Shown one piece after another: positions 1-11,409 of a stretch of DNA of 32,980 bases. This DNA comes from Deltaproteobacteria bacterium (lineage in GTDB: Bacteria > Myxococcota_A > Polyangia > JACPQR01). Position 1 is the first letter of the stretch; every line of letters starts with the position of its first letter. The stretch spans positions 1 through 32,980 of the forward strand of contig JACPQR010000008.1 in NCBI GenBank assembly GCA_016190375.1. Direction: 5' to 3'. The notes beneath the pieces were generated by a model, which searched no databases, was not told where the DNA came from, and was given only the letters and a program-made list of their open reading frames with translations. Made by a program: the position numbers and the translations under genes.

Positions 1-189
1 AGGTAGACTTGGGCGTTGTCGTGGTCCTTGACGGCGACGACGACGAGGACGTCGGCGACCCACGGTTCACGCGACCCGCCTGCGTCAACCCGGGAGCGTC
101 CAGGTCCACGTCCACGTCGCCGTCAAGGTCCACGTCGACGGCGACGGCGACGACCAGCGAAACCCCGGACCGTGCAACGCACCTGGGCG
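1..189. repeat. Low-complexity GTC(C/G)AC-rich spacer downstream of valS
   Basis: This stretch holds no gene I can support. It contains an imperfect hexamer tract of the GTCCAC / GTCGAC / GGCGAC type, densest at about 100-165 and again at about 35-60. One plus-strand frame is open and reads as Asp-rich (GDDDEDVGD), but it runs on into the antisense of valS, which suggests base composition rather than coding. Such tracts are common in intergenic DNA of high-GC myxobacteria-like genomes. The left end is cut by the window, so a gene end outside cannot be excluded. Confidence 0.4.
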
Positions 190-2883
<2,694 letters not shown>

Positions 2884-2919
2884 GACGGTCGCCGACGTTA
2901 ACACGCTCCGAGGTCGGCC

Positions 2920-3729
2920 TTACGCCTTCGTCAGGCGCTGGATCTCTTCCTTGATGAGAGTCTCTGCCAGATCGGGCACGACCTCCCACACCACACGCTC
3001 GACGACCTCACGGGTCAGCTTGACGACAGCGGCCGATTGCTCGGGAGTCAGTCCCAGTCCCTGCGCCTTCGACAGCGCCGTGGCTGCGGCGCGATCGACC
3101 GCGTCGATCGCGAGGTCGAGCGTGGCTGCCGTGGGCTCTGCTGCGGGCATGAGCGGCAGAGTCTTCGGGGCCGGTTTGGGCGCGTCCGAGGTCAGGACGG
3201 CAGGCGACGGCGGCGGAGTCAGGATCGCGGCCGGAATTGCCGCGGGACGCGGCGGACCGGACGCAGGCGCCACCGGCCTGATCGGAGGCGGCGGCGCGGA
3301 CATGATCGCCGGCGGAGGCGCGGGCACCGCGGCGGGAATCTTCGTCGTGGGAGCCATCGACGATCGAGCGGAGGCAGCCTTGACCTTGTCTATGAGCGCC
3401 TGCGTCTCGAAGGGTTTGATGCAATGGTCGTCCGCGCCGACGTCCCGGCCGAGGGCCTCGTCGAACGGCGCGTGCTGGCTCGCCATCACGATGACGGGCG
3501 TCGTCCTCAGGCCCGCGTCGCCCTTGATCGCGCGGCAAAGGTCATAGCCGCTCATCCCGGTCATCACCGCATCCGCGAGCACCACGTCGGGGTGAAGCTC
3601 TCGCGCCTTGGCGAGCGCCGCCTCGCCGCTGGGCACGCCCACGACGCGGACGTCCTCGCCGGCGAAGGTCATCTCCACGACGCGCCGCATCGTCGCGCTG
3701 TCATCGGCCACCAGTAGCGTCTTGGACAA
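2920..3729 (-). CDS. Response regulator with Pro/Ala-rich linker and PopZ-like C-terminal tail
   Basis: This is a single-domain receiver (residues about 1-122) with the acidic pair D9-D10, the likely phospho-acceptor D53 (in VVLADAVM) and the conserved Lys of CIKPF. It continues into a Pro/Ala-rich linker (about 125-200). An amphipathic tail follows, ending in VERVVWEVVPDLAETLIKEE. There is no DNA-binding or enzymatic output domain, so output is probably by protein-protein contact. The tail resembles the C-terminal segment of PopZ (DUF2497), which is known for pole-organising oligomerisation; this is a by-eye comparison. The start is TTG at 3729, supported by AAGGAG about 8 nt upstream. It is divergent from the GGDEF gene and sits directly upstream of valS. 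The cognate kinase is not in the window. The receiver call is firm; the tail's role is inference. Confidence 0.85.
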   Translation of the reverse strand: MSKTLLVADDSATMRRVVEMTFAGEDVRVVGVPSGEAALAKARELHPDVVLADAVMTGMSGYDLCRAIKGDAGLRTTPVIVMASQHAPFDEALGRDVGADDHCIKPFETQALIDKVKAASARSSMAPTTKIPAAVPAPPPAIMSAPPPPIRPVAPASGPPRPAAIPAAILTPPPSPAVLTSDAPKPAPKTLPLMPAAEPTAATLDLAIDAVDRAAATALSKAQGLGLTPEQSAAVVKLTREVVERVVWEVVPDLAETLIKEEIQRLTKA

Positions 3730-3748
3730 CTTGGGGCTCCTTGACGGT

Positions 3749-3766
3749 GGGGCTGGTTAAAGCCCC
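3749..3766. promoter_or_regulatory. Short hairpin in the divergent intergenic region
   Basis: A perfect 6-bp inverted repeat, GGGGCT and AGCCCC separated by GGTTAA, lies between the response-regulator start (3729, leftward) and the GGDEF gene start (3845, rightward). It has no T-run, so it is not an intrinsic terminator. It could be an operator or part of a 5' leader. Nothing else in the window shares it, so the functional call is weak. Confidence 0.2.
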
Positions 3767-3844
3767 AGAATGATTGCTGAAGGTACATCGGCGACCCCGG
3801 CCAAGGTCAAGAAAAAGGTTTGCTCGTGCGGTAGATTCGTCCTC

Positions 3845-5362
3845 GTGAGCCACGCACGGGTCCTGATCCTCGATGACGATGCCGCTTGCCGCCGGCTCTG
3901 CGCCGACCACCTCGAGGCCGACGGATACGACGTCGAGACCCGCCGGCTGGCGGGCGAGGCGGCCTCTCCGGCGGGCTTCGACGTGCTCGTCCTCGGCCTG
4001 CCGCACGAGGCGCGTCCAGCCGATCTGCTCCGCTCGATCGACCCCGAGGTCGCGGTCGTCGTCCTCAGTCCCTCCGACTCGGTGGAGCAGGCGATCGCGG
4101 CGATGCACGCCGGCGCACGGGACTACCTGGTCAAGCCCGTGCACGCGGATCGGCTCCGCCTCGCGGTCCTGCGCGCGCTGGAGACCCGGCGCCTCGTCCG
4201 CGAGAACGAGCGGCTGGCCGGAGCGCTCAGGCTGTACGAGCACGCGCAGCGGATGCGCAGGTGCCTCGAGCCGGAGGCCCTGTGCCGGATGGGGCTCGAT
4301 TCGCTGGTGTCGGTCTCCGGAGCGTCGGCGGGCATTCTGCTCCTGGGTGACGAGCACACCGAGACGCGGCTGGCGGCCGCGTCCAAGGGCATGCCGCCTG
4401 CGGAGGTGGAGCGCCTCGTGAAGACGGTGCAGCTCGTGCTCGCGCAGCAGGAGCCGGGCGCGAAACCAAATGCGGGCATCGTCGCGGCCGAGCTCGAAGA
4501 GGGGCATCGGATGCTGCTCGTCCCGCTTGCGGGCCAGGCCGGCCAGCTCGGAGCCGCGGGGTCCCCGGCGGGCGAAGCTCGCTGGGGTGCAGCCGCGGGG
4601 TCCCCGGCGGGCGAAGCTCGCTGGGGTGCAGCAGCGGGGTCCCCGGCGGGCGAAGCTCGCTGGGGTGCAGCAGCGGGGTCCCCGGCGAGCGAAGCTCGCT
4701 GGGGTGCAATGGCGGCCCTCGTGCTCTCCGACGGCCACGGTGAGCTGGCCCGCGAGGTCGCGGCGGACGTCGCCTTCCTCGCCCGGCAGCTCGGCGACGC
4801 GGCGCAGATCGCGCGGAGATTCAGGTCGGCCCAGGAGCTCCTGGAGCGAGACGAGCTGACCGATCTGTACAATGCCCGCGCGCTGACCTCGCTCGTTGGC
4901 CGCCACCTGGCCAGAGGCGTGTCGATCGGCGCCTGGCCGTCCCTCCTGTTCCTCGACGTCGATCGCTTCAAGGAGATCAACGATCGCCACGGCCACCTCG
5001 TCGGCAGCAGGGTGCTGGTGGAGCTCGGGCGGGTCCTGCGGCGGGGGGTCCGCGACCTCGATGCGGTCGCGAGGTTCGGGGGCGACGAGTTCGTGGTGCT
5101 CCTCGCCGAGACCGAGACGGATGCCGCCCTGACGGCCGCGGAGCGTCTCCGCCGCGCCGTCGAGGCGCACCGATTCCTCGCTCGGGAAGCGCTCGAGATC
5201 CAGATCACGATCACCGTGGGCATCGCCACCGGAGCCGAAGGAACGACCCCGGAGGCGCTCCTGAGAGCCGCGGACCAGGCGATGTACAGGGGGAAGGCGG
5301 CGTCGCGCAACGTCGTGGTGCAGGCTACAGAAACGGCGCGATCTCCTTCGCGTGATAGGTGA
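3845..5362 (+). CDS. Receiver(degenerate)-GAF-GGDEF diguanylate cyclase with tandem repeat insertion
   Basis: Predicted to make cyclic di-GMP from GTP. The protein has about 505 residues from the GTG at 3845, which places the receiver ([10 protein letters not shown]) at the N-terminus; an upstream in-frame ATG at 3770 would add 25 low-quality residues. Domains in order are a receiver (about 3-115), a GAF-like sensor (about 140-325) and GGDEF (about 345-500). The GGDEF motif is intact at residues 412-416, and an RDLD inhibitory-site motif lies five residues before it, so product feedback is likely. In the receiver the phospho-acceptor Asp is replaced by Gly (VLVLGLPHE), while the acidic cluster and the Lys of LVKPVH remain. 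The GAF domain is interrupted by four 13-residue repeats (about 239-290). The 3' end overlaps the convergent hemB by 38 bp. The cyclase call is strong; the input signal is unknown. Confidence 0.9.
   Translation: MSHARVLILDDDAACRRLCADHLEADGYDVETRRLAGEAASPAGFDVLVLGLPHEARPADLLRSIDPEVAVVVLSPSDSVEQAIAAMHAGARDYLVKPVHADRLRLAVLRALETRRLVRENERLAGALRLYEHAQRMRRCLEPEALCRMGLDSLVSVSGASAGILLLGDEHTETRLAAASKGMPPAEVERLVKTVQLVLAQQEPGAKPNAGIVAAELEEGHRMLLVPLAGQAGQLGAAGSPAGEARWGAAAGSPAGEARWGAAAGSPAGEARWGAAAGSPASEARWGAMAALVLSDGHGELAREVAADVAFLARQLGDAAQIARRFRSAQELLERDELTDLYNARALTSLVGRHLARGVSIGAWPSLLFLDVDRFKEINDRHGHLVGSRVLVELGRVLRRGVRDLDAVARFGGDEFVVLLAETETDAALTAAERLRRAVEAHRFLAREALEIQITITVGIATGAEGTTPEALLRAADQAMYRGKAASRNVVVQATETARSPSRDR
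4559..4714 (+). repeat. Four tandem 39-bp repeats inside the GAF coding region
   Basis: Units start at 4559, 4598, 4637 and 4676. Each encodes [13 protein letters not shown] with small changes (PASE and GAM in the last copy). Each unit contains a near-palindrome, CCCCGGCGAGC / GCTCGCTGGGG around GAA. The same sequence occurs once more at 24237-24274 with 34 of 38 positions identical to the last copy here, so it looks like a dispersed palindromic element rather than a protein-level repeat. Because the unit is a multiple of three, the reading frame is kept. Confidence 0.9.
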
Positions 5363-6308
5363 GGATCAGGTCCGCGCCCGCGCGGCGGATCGCGGTCAGG
5401 ACCTCGAGGGCGGCCCTCCGCTCGTCGATCCAGCCCAGCTTGCCGGCGGCCTTGAGCATCGCGTACTCGCCGCTCACGTTGTACGCCGCCACCGGGACGT
5501 CGAAGCGGTCGCGCACCGCTCGAACCACGTCGAGGTAGGCGAGCGCCGGCTTGACCATGACGATGTCGGCGCCCTCCTCTATGTCGAGCGCGACCTCGCG
5601 GAGCGCCTCGCGCGCGTTGGCGGGGTCCATCTGGTAGCTCCGGCGGTCGCCGAACGAGGGAGCGCTGTCCGCCGCGTCCCTGAAGGGCCCGTAGAAGGCG
5701 CTCGCGTACTTCGCGGCGTAGGCGAGGACGGCGGTGTCGGCGAATCCCGCCTCGTCCAGCCCGCGGCGGATCGCGCCGACGCGGCCGTCCATCATGTCGG
5801 ATGGCGCGACCATGTCGGCTCCGGCTCGCGCGTGGCAGAGCGCTTGCTTGACGAGGTTCGCGAGCGTCGGATCGTTGAGGACGTCGCGCGTCCCGTCGCG
5901 GCGCTCGCCGAGCACGCCGCAGTGGCCGTGATCGGTGTACTCGCAGAAGCAGACGTCGGTGATCACGACGATCTCGGGGCGCCGGCGCTTGATCGCCCGG
6001 ATCGCGCGCGGGATCACGCCGCCATCGTCCCACGAGCTCGAGCCCACCGCGTCCTTGCTCTCGGGGATCCCGAACAGGATCACCGAGCGGACGCCGACGT
6101 CGGACGCGGCCATCGCCTCGTCCGCGGCGCGCTCCACCGAGAGCTGGAAGACGCCCGGCATCGACCCCACCTCGTTGCGAACGTCGCCGCCGGGCACGAC
6201 GAACAGCGGGTAGATGAGGTTCGATGGTGATAGCCGGGTCTCGCGGACCATCGCGCGGATGGCCTCTGTCCGCCGAAGGCGGCGGGGTCGTGTCTCCGGA
6301 AAGGTCAT
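5325..6308 (-). CDS. hemB: Delta-aminolevulinic acid dehydratase (porphobilinogen synthase)
   Basis: Condenses two 5-aminolevulinate molecules to porphobilinogen in cytoplasmic tetrapyrrole synthesis. The protein has 327 residues, typical for HemB. The two active-site lysines are K200 ([17 protein letters not shown]) and K253 (MVKPALAY). The metal-binding segment [14 protein letters not shown] carries three cysteines (C120, C122, C130), which marks the zinc-dependent class rather than the Asp-rich Mg-only class. The ATG at 6308 overlaps the stop of the upstream cobA/hemD fusion as ATGA, and AGGGAG lies 6 nt before it. This indicates translational coupling, and both genes serve the same pathway. 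The C-terminus overlaps the convergent GGDEF gene. Identification is secure. Confidence 0.97.
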   Translation of the reverse strand: MTFPETRPRRLRRTEAIRAMVRETRLSPSNLIYPLFVVPGGDVRNEVGSMPGVFQLSVERAADEAMAASDVGVRSVILFGIPESKDAVGSSSWDDGGVIPRAIRAIKRRRPEIVVITDVCFCEYTDHGHCGVLGERRDGTRDVLNDPTLANLVKQALCHARAGADMVAPSDMMDGRVGAIRRGLDEAGFADTAVLAYAAKYASAFYGPFRDAADSAPSFGDRRSYQMDPANAREALREVALDIEEGADIVMVKPALAYLDVVRAVRDRFDVPVAAYNVSGEYAMLKAAGKLGWIDERRAALEVLTAIRRAGADLILTYHAKEIAPFL

Positions 6309-7888
6309 CGGGTTCTCCCTGGTCCCGTGGGACGGTTCTTGGTGAAGTGACTCGACAGGGCGGTCACGAGGCTCGCGATGGTGGGCACGGCGGCCGTGAC
6401 GTCCACTCGCAGCCCGGCCCGTAGAGCGGCCTCGGTCGTGACCTTGCCGATCGACGCCACGGTTCGCGCCTCGAGGATCGCTCTCGCCTGGTCGGGCGAC
6501 CCGAGCGCCGCCACGAGGTTCGTCACGGTGGAACCGCTCGACAGGGTCACGACGTCGGCTCGCGCGGCGGCGGCGCGCAGCGCCTCGTTTCCTTCCTCGT
6601 CCGGCGCGACCGTCCGGTACACCGCGACCACGTCGACGCTGGCCCCTGCCTCGCGCAGGATCCTGGGGAGCTCCTCGCGGGCGTCGCGCGCGCGAGGGAG
6701 AAGCACCCGCAGGACCCCGGGCGGTCGTGCCTCGAGGATGGCTCGCGCCAGCGCCTCGCCGTCGTGCTCGGCAGGGACGACGTCGGCGTGCAGGCCGTAC
6801 GACGCGAGGGCCTCCACCGTCGCTGGGCCAATCGCGCAGATCTCGGTCTGGCCGAAGCGTCTCGAGTCCCCGCCCTCCTCCTGCACGGCCTTCATGAGCC
6901 AGCGCACGGCGTTCGCGCTCGTGAACACCACGACGCCGTACGTCCCCAGGTTGCGAACCGCTCGGCGCACCGGCTCCTCGTCTTCGGGCGGAATCACCCG
7001 GATCGCCGGGACCTCGATGGGCAGCGCGCCATGATCTCGGAGCAGCTCCGCGAGCCGGCCCGACTGCTCGGCCGCGCGCAGGACGAGGACCCGCCTTCCG
7101 AAGAGGGGCAGGCGATCGAACCAGCGCAAGCTCTCCCTCAGCCCGACCACGGGGCCCACGAAGACGACCGCCGGGGACGACAGGCCGGCGCTGGCGGCAT
7201 CGCGGCCGACGGCTGCGAGGGTCGAGACGAGCGTCGCCTGCTCGGGTCGGCTGGCCCACTGGACGACGGCGACCGGCGTGTCACCCTCGAGCCCTCCCTC
7301 GACGAGCGCCCGCGCGACCTCGTCGAGGTGCCGCATCCCCATCAGGATGGCGAGCGTTCCTCCGAGGAGCGCCGCGCGCCTGAGCTCCTCGACTGGTGGG
7401 CTGCCGTCGGCTGCGGCATGTCCGGTCAAGAGGAGCACGCTGGACGAGCAGTCGCGCTGGGTGAGCGGGATTCCCGCGTAGGCCGCCGCCGCCGCGACGG
7501 AGGAGATGCCGGGGACCACCTCGAACGCGACGCCCGCGCGCTCGAGCGCCGCGATCTCCTCGAAGTAGCGCGCGAACAGCGTCGGGTCTCCCGCCTTGAG
7601 CCGGACGACGGTCCTTCCCCCCCGCGCCTCGTCGATCATGCGGGCGTTGATCGCGTCCTGCCCCCCGCCGGCGGTCCCTGCGCCGCCGGACCCCGGGTGC
7701 TTGCCGACGTCGATCTTCACGGCCGCCTCGGGCGCGAGGCCGAGGACAGCGGGGTCGACGAGGGCGTCGTACAGGACGACGTCGGCGCGCCCGAGGATCT
7801 CCAGCCCGCGCAGCGTCACCAGTCCCGGGTCGCCGGGACCCGCGCCGACCACGTACACCTTCGAACCAGAACCGGAGACCTCCGCCAC
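6305..7888 (-). CDS. cobA/hemD: Uroporphyrinogen-III C-methyltransferase / uroporphyrinogen-III synthase fusion
   Basis: A bifunctional tetrapyrrole enzyme of about 527 residues. The N-terminal half (about 1-245) is a CobA-type SAM methyltransferase, with [15 protein letters not shown] at the start, [14 protein letters not shown] in the middle and VVPGISS after it; it makes precorrin-2. The C-terminal half (about 260-515) is a HemD-type synthase, with [24 protein letters not shown] and [12 protein letters not shown]; it makes the type III macrocycle from hydroxymethylbilane. The GTG at 7888 is preferred because the next upstream start (ATG at 7948) would overlap the start of the divergent gene. 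The gene is coupled to hemB downstream. HemC, expected beside it in many genomes, is absent from the window. CobA-HemD fusions are well known; only the exact start is uncertain. Confidence 0.93.
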   Translation of the reverse strand: MAEVSGSGSKVYVVGAGPGDPGLVTLRGLEILGRADVVLYDALVDPAVLGLAPEAAVKIDVGKHPGSGGAGTAGGGQDAINARMIDEARGGRTVVRLKAGDPTLFARYFEEIAALERAGVAFEVVPGISSVAAAAAYAGIPLTQRDCSSSVLLLTGHAAADGSPPVEELRRAALLGGTLAILMGMRHLDEVARALVEGGLEGDTPVAVVQWASRPEQATLVSTLAAVGRDAASAGLSSPAVVFVGPVVGLRESLRWFDRLPLFGRRVLVLRAAEQSGRLAELLRDHGALPIEVPAIRVIPPEDEEPVRRAVRNLGTYGVVVFTSANAVRWLMKAVQEEGGDSRRFGQTEICAIGPATVEALASYGLHADVVPAEHDGEALARAILEARPPGVLRVLLPRARDAREELPRILREAGASVDVVAVYRTVAPDEEGNEALRAAAARADVVTLSSGSTVTNLVAALGSPDQARAILEARTVASIGKVTTEAALRAGLRVDVTAAVPTIASLVTALSSHFTKNRPTGPGRTR

Positions 7889-7946
7889 GGCGGGAGCATA
7901 CCCTGCTTTTCGAGGCCCGCCGGATGCGCTATAGCCTCGGGACGCC

Positions 7947-8510
7947 ATGTCGCGCCTCGGTCTCCTCCTCCCTCTCCTCTGGGCTCAGCCTTCATGCACC
8001 GGGAGCACGCCGGCCGACGCCAGCACGAGCCCCGGCTTGCATCCTGCCCAGAAACGAGCCCAGAGCAGGCAGACCGACGCCGAGGCGGACCGAGGGCGAG
8101 CCCCCACCCCCGAGCTCGGCGGCTCGACCGTGACGCTGCACGCCGTGGAGGGCGACGTCGTGGTGAAGGTGGAGGTCGTCAAGACGCAGGACATGAGAGG
8201 CCGAGGACTGATGTACCGGGAGCGCATGGCCCAGGACGCCGGGATGCTCTTCCTCTTCCGCGAGCCCGAGCACCAGACGTTCTGGATGCGAAACACGTAC
8301 ATCCCGCTCGACATGATCTTCATCGGCGCCGATCAGCGGGTCGTGGGCGTCGCCCAGAACGCCGCGCCGCGAACGGACACGACGCGGCAGGTCGACGGCG
8401 ATTCCCAGTACGTCCTCGAGGTCAACGCCGGCTTCGCGCGCCGCTGGGGCGTCGGGCCGGGCACGCTGGTCGAGTTCGGCGGCGTAGACGAGACGGGAGT
8501 GGATCCGTGA
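7947..8510 (+). CDS. DUF192 family exported protein
   Basis: A 187-residue protein with a short hydrophobic N-terminus (LGLLLPLLWA) followed by a Cys at about residue 17; this could be a lipoprotein signal, although the lipobox (QPSC) is not canonical. A polar, probably unstructured stretch follows. The DUF192 domain occupies about residues 60-180 and shows GMLFLFREPEHQTFWMRNTY followed by IPLDMIFIG, the family signature. The function of DUF192 is not established. Its stop overlaps the GTG of the downstream cyclophilin gene (GTGA), so the two are likely made together. It is divergent from the cobA/hemD gene, with only about 58 bp between start codons. Confidence 0.85.
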   Translation: MSRLGLLLPLLWAQPSCTGSTPADASTSPGLHPAQKRAQSRQTDAEADRGRAPTPELGGSTVTLHAVEGDVVVKVEVVKTQDMRGRGLMYRERMAQDAGMLFLFREPEHQTFWMRNTYIPLDMIFIGADQRVVGVAQNAAPRTDTTRQVDGDSQYVLEVNAGFARRWGVGPGTLVEFGGVDETGVDP

Positions 8511-9364
8511 GAGCACCTGGCCTGGTTTTCATCTGCATCGCCCTTCTCTCGTGCAACCGGGAGGAGGAGCCTCGGGACGTCGTCGAGGACACCGTGATCC
8601 ATGGATCGAGGGATCTCGAGGCCGAGAGCGAAGCGCCACCGGCTCGCGAGACGCGACCCGAGCGCGATGGCGACGACCCCGCGGCGCCACTGCCTGGCCT
8701 GCGCCGGAGGCCGACCTCGCCGGATCCACAGAACGGCGAGTTCACGCTCGCCGAGGCGACCCTCGGGCTGCCCGAGGGCAACCAGCCGCTCTTCGCCCAG
8801 CTTCGCACCGACCTGGGTCGGATCACCTGCAAGCTCCACGCGGACAAGGCGCCACGGACCGTCGCGAACTTCGTCGGCCTGGCGCGGGGCAAGCGCGAGC
8901 TCTGGGACGCGCGCGAGGCGAAGTGGACCAAGCGGGCCGCCTACGACGGCACGATCTTCCACCGGGTGATCCCGGGCTTCATGATCCAGGGCGGCGACAC
9001 CCAGGGCGACGGCACCGGCACGCCCGGATACGAGATACCCGACGAGCTCTGGGAGGGAGCCCGTCACGACCGGGCGGGCCTGCTCTGCATGGCGAACCGC
9101 GGCCCGAACACGAACGGCGCGCAGTTCTTCATCACGGACGCCGCCGCGCCTCACCTGGACTCGAGCTACACGATCTTCGGCGAATGCTCGCCGACCGATG
9201 TCGTCGCCCAGATCGCCCGCGTGCCGCAATCGGGTAGGCCCCGCAATCGTCCGCTCACCCCCGTGCAGATCCTCTCGGTCCGCATCACGCGGGGCGAGCC
9301 GCCCCCTCCGCCGGCCCCGCGGCCTCCGCCGCGAAGGCCGGACGGCTCGCGCGGTCCATCGTAG
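8507..9364 (+). CDS. Cyclophilin-type peptidyl-prolyl cis-trans isomerase, predicted lipoprotein
   Basis: Predicted to speed up proline isomerisation in proteins outside the cytoplasm. From the GTG at 8507 the N-terminus is a signal peptide with a clear lipobox (ALLSC, Cys about residue 16). An acidic and Pro-rich linker of about 70 residues follows, then the cyclophilin domain (about 95-260). The active-site segment FHRVIPGFMIQGGD contains the catalytic Arg and the Phe, Met and Gln substrate contacts; GAQFFIT and a Leu-rich strand follow. The tail is Pro/Arg-rich. The GTGA overlap with the DUF192 gene supports this start. It sits directly upstream of the pilin-associated membrane genes, so a role in folding exported proteins is plausible but only inferred. 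Confidence 0.92.
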   Translation: MRAPGLVFICIALLSCNREEEPRDVVEDTVIHGSRDLEAESEAPPARETRPERDGDDPAAPLPGLRRRPTSPDPQNGEFTLAEATLGLPEGNQPLFAQLRTDLGRITCKLHADKAPRTVANFVGLARGKRELWDAREAKWTKRAAYDGTIFHRVIPGFMIQGGDTQGDGTGTPGYEIPDELWEGARHDRAGLLCMANRGPNTNGAQFFITDAAAPHLDSSYTIFGECSPTDVVAQIARVPQSGRPRNRPLTPVQILSVRITRGEPPPPPAPRPPPRRPDGSRGPS

Positions 9365-9371
9365 GAGTCTG

Positions 9372-10886
9372 GTGTCGAGCTCCGGACCGCCGGGCGTCCC
9401 GGACCCCGCCCGGGGTCTGCCTGGGCGTGGGCGGAGGCCGCTGGCGCTGGCCATCGCGCTCGTCGTGGTCGTCAAGGTCGGCTACTTTCTCCAGTACGCG
9501 GACCTGCCGTTCCTGAAGGGTCCACTTTACGATTCGGTCGTATACCTTCGGCAATCGCAGGCGATCCTCGAGGGGGACTTCGGACATCCGTCTCTTCTCG
9601 CGTTCAGCCCCCTGTATGGGTGGTTCCTCGCCGCCCTGGGGGCAGGCTCGGCCCCGCTCCTCCCCGTCGCCGCCCAGATGGCTCTCGGGCTCGCGAGCCT
9701 CGTGCTTCTCTTCCGCCTCGGCGATCGGCTCTGGGGGCGAGCCGCGGGCATCGGCGCGGCGCTCCTGTACTTCGGTTACGGGCTGTTCCTCTTCTACGAG
9801 ACGAAGATCCTGTCCGAGACTCTGGCGATCTTCCTCCTGATCGTCACCTTGACGATCTGGAGCTCGCGAGGGTTCGAGGCGGGGCGGGCCCTTCACGGGC
9901 TCGGGACGGGGCTCGTGCTCGGTCTCGCCGTCCTGGCGAGAGCGAGCCTCTTGTTCGCGGCCCCGCTGTTCGCCATCGGTGCGGCGCTCCGGTGGCGCGC
10001 ACAGGACGCACCTTGGCGCGGGCGCTCGAGGCGCGCTGGGCTCCTCGCTCTCGGGCTTTCGCTGGTGCTCCTGGCGAACGGCGCGTGGAACCTGCACCAC
10101 AGCGGCTTCTTCGTCCCCGTCATCTTCGCCTCCCGTACGGTCACGACGGCGACGACCACGGGCTGGAGCGGCTCGCTCGCCGCCTACGGGGATCCGAGGA
10201 CCGGCGCCGATCCGAGCGCGTGGGCCGTCGTCGAGCAGGCCGAGGAACGGATCCGAGCCGTCAGGCGAGGGGAGCAGGATCCGGCGCCCATCGTTCCGCG
10301 GATCGACCTCTTGGGCGCGCTCGAAGCCGCGCCAGCCAAGCTCGCTCGTCTCTTCGGCGACACCGAGACCAGCTTCGACTACGGCTACCTGGGCGAGCGC
10401 GGGGAAGTCGGTACGCTTCGGCTCCTGCCGGTATCCTTCGGTGCGCTCCTGGTCCTCGCCATCGTCGGGTCCGTGCTCCTCGTGCGGTCAGACGGGGCTC
10501 GATCGCTCGTCCCGCACCTGCCGCTCCTCCTCGGCACCGTCCTGTTGACCTTCTTCTTCCACCCCAGCAGCCGCTATCGTCTGCCAATGACGCTCCCGCT
10601 CATCCTGCTCGCCGCCCACGCCGTGGCGGCGCCGGCCGGCCTTCCCACGCGCAAGGCACGAGCTCTCGCCGCGGGGGCGCTGGCGGTGGTGGTGGCCGTC
10701 TTCGCGGTCCGCGGCTGGACGCGCGATCTCGCCTCGCCCTCCACCTGGGAGCTCCGCGTCGCACAGGGAGCCGCCGCGGCCGGAGACCTCGTCGAGCGGG
10801 ACCGGCGCATCCGCCGCGCCCGACGGCTCGGCAAGGGCGACCCCGACGTCGAGCGTCGGATCTCGGCGATACTCGAGCGACCATGA
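9372..10886 (+). CDS. GT39-like polytopic membrane glycosyltransferase (ArnT/PMT type)
   Basis: A protein of about 504 residues with roughly ten hydrophobic segments over residues 18-455 and a soluble C-terminal tail. The first periplasmic loop carries LPFLKGPLYDSVVYLRQSQA, resembling the acidic first loop of GT-C enzymes that take sugars from polyprenyl-phosphate donors. FHPSSRYRLPM near the end of the membrane part resembles the conserved RY/H segment of the dolichyl-phosphate-mannose-protein mannosyltransferase group. The GTG at 9372 has GGAG 4 nt upstream and only a 7-bp gap from the cyclophilin gene; longer in-frame versions would run through that gene. Its stop overlaps the ATG of the pilin-like gene (ATGA), so the two are translationally coupled. 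The sugar and acceptor are unknown; the adjacent pilin is a candidate acceptor by context only. Confidence 0.75.
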   Translation: MSSSGPPGVPDPARGLPGRGRRPLALAIALVVVVKVGYFLQYADLPFLKGPLYDSVVYLRQSQAILEGDFGHPSLLAFSPLYGWFLAALGAGSAPLLPVAAQMALGLASLVLLFRLGDRLWGRAAGIGAALLYFGYGLFLFYETKILSETLAIFLLIVTLTIWSSRGFEAGRALHGLGTGLVLGLAVLARASLLFAAPLFAIGAALRWRAQDAPWRGRSRRAGLLALGLSLVLLANGAWNLHHSGFFVPVIFASRTVTTATTTGWSGSLAAYGDPRTGADPSAWAVVEQAEERIRAVRRGEQDPAPIVPRIDLLGALEAAPAKLARLFGDTETSFDYGYLGERGEVGTLRLLPVSFGALLVLAIVGSVLLVRSDGARSLVPHLPLLLGTVLLTFFFHPSSRYRLPMTLPLILLAAHAVAAPAGLPTRKARALAAGALAVVVAVFAVRGWTRDLASPSTWELRVAQGAAAAGDLVERDRRIRRARRLGKGDPDVERRISAILERP

Positions 10887-11398
10887 GAGCTTCCGGCTTG
10901 TCGCGGATCGAGACGCTGATCATCCTGACCCTCGTGGCCATCCTCTCCGCGATCGCGATCCCGACGATCGCCAGGACCGTGCGGCGGAGCAGGACCAGCG
11001 AGGCAGCGGAGAAGCTGGCGTACATGTTCCGAGCGGCCTCGACCTACTACGAGTCCGAACGCGTCGACCAGGACGCAGCTCGGGTCGGCGAGTGCGTACC
11101 CCGGACGAGCAAGACGCTCCCGGCGGTCCCGAGGTCGCGGCCCCGCCAGGCCGATTTCTCGCAGGATCCGACCTTCTCCCAGATCGACTTCTCCAGCTCG
11201 GACCCGGTCTACTTCTCCTATACCTTCGTCGGCATCGACCGGTGTCGGTTCAGGGGAGGGCCGGCGTTCACGGCGCGGGCCGAGGGAAACCTGGACGACG
11301 ACTCGACGAAGAGCCTGTTCGAGCGCGCGGCGAGGGCGACCGCCCAGGGCGAGATCGAGGGCACTTCGGGCCTGTACGTGCAGCAGAAGAGCGAGTAG
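10883..11398 (+). CDS. Type IV pilin-like protein with non-canonical prepilin site
   Basis: A 171-residue protein. The leader is only MRASG and the mature N-terminus would be LSRIETLIIL..., with Gly at -1 and Glu at +5, the key prepilin peptidase and assembly residues. Leu replaces the usual Phe/Met at +1, and SRI replaces TLI. The N-terminal hydrophobic helix continues into RTVRRSRTSEAAEKLAYMFR, which parallels the two pilins at 19-20 kb. Further shared features are one Cys followed by VP, DPVYFSYTF, and the acidic loop NLDDDSTKSLFE near the C-terminus. The gene is coupled to the GT39-like gene by ATGA and followed 11 bp later by the AftB-like gene. No separate promoter was seen. It could be a minor pilin or pseudopilin rather than the main subunit. 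Confidence 0.85.
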   Translation: MRASGLSRIETLIILTLVAILSAIAIPTIARTVRRSRTSEAAEKLAYMFRAASTYYESERVDQDAARVGECVPRTSKTLPAVPRSRPRQADFSQDPTFSQIDFSSSDPVYFSYTFVGIDRCRFRGGPAFTARAEGNLDDDSTKSLFERAARATAQGEIEGTSGLYVQQKSE

Positions 11399-11409
11399 CA
11401 GGTGCCGCC

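Noticed and set aside
4559..4714. Tandem 39-bp repeats as a possible CRISPR array
   Set aside because: The units are directly abutting without spacers and stay in frame within a coding region.
6309..7259. Longer N-terminal extension of HemB
   Set aside because: The in-frame sequence upstream of the ATG at 6308 lies in the cobA/hemD coding region and is Arg/Gly-rich shadow; HemB has full length from 6308.
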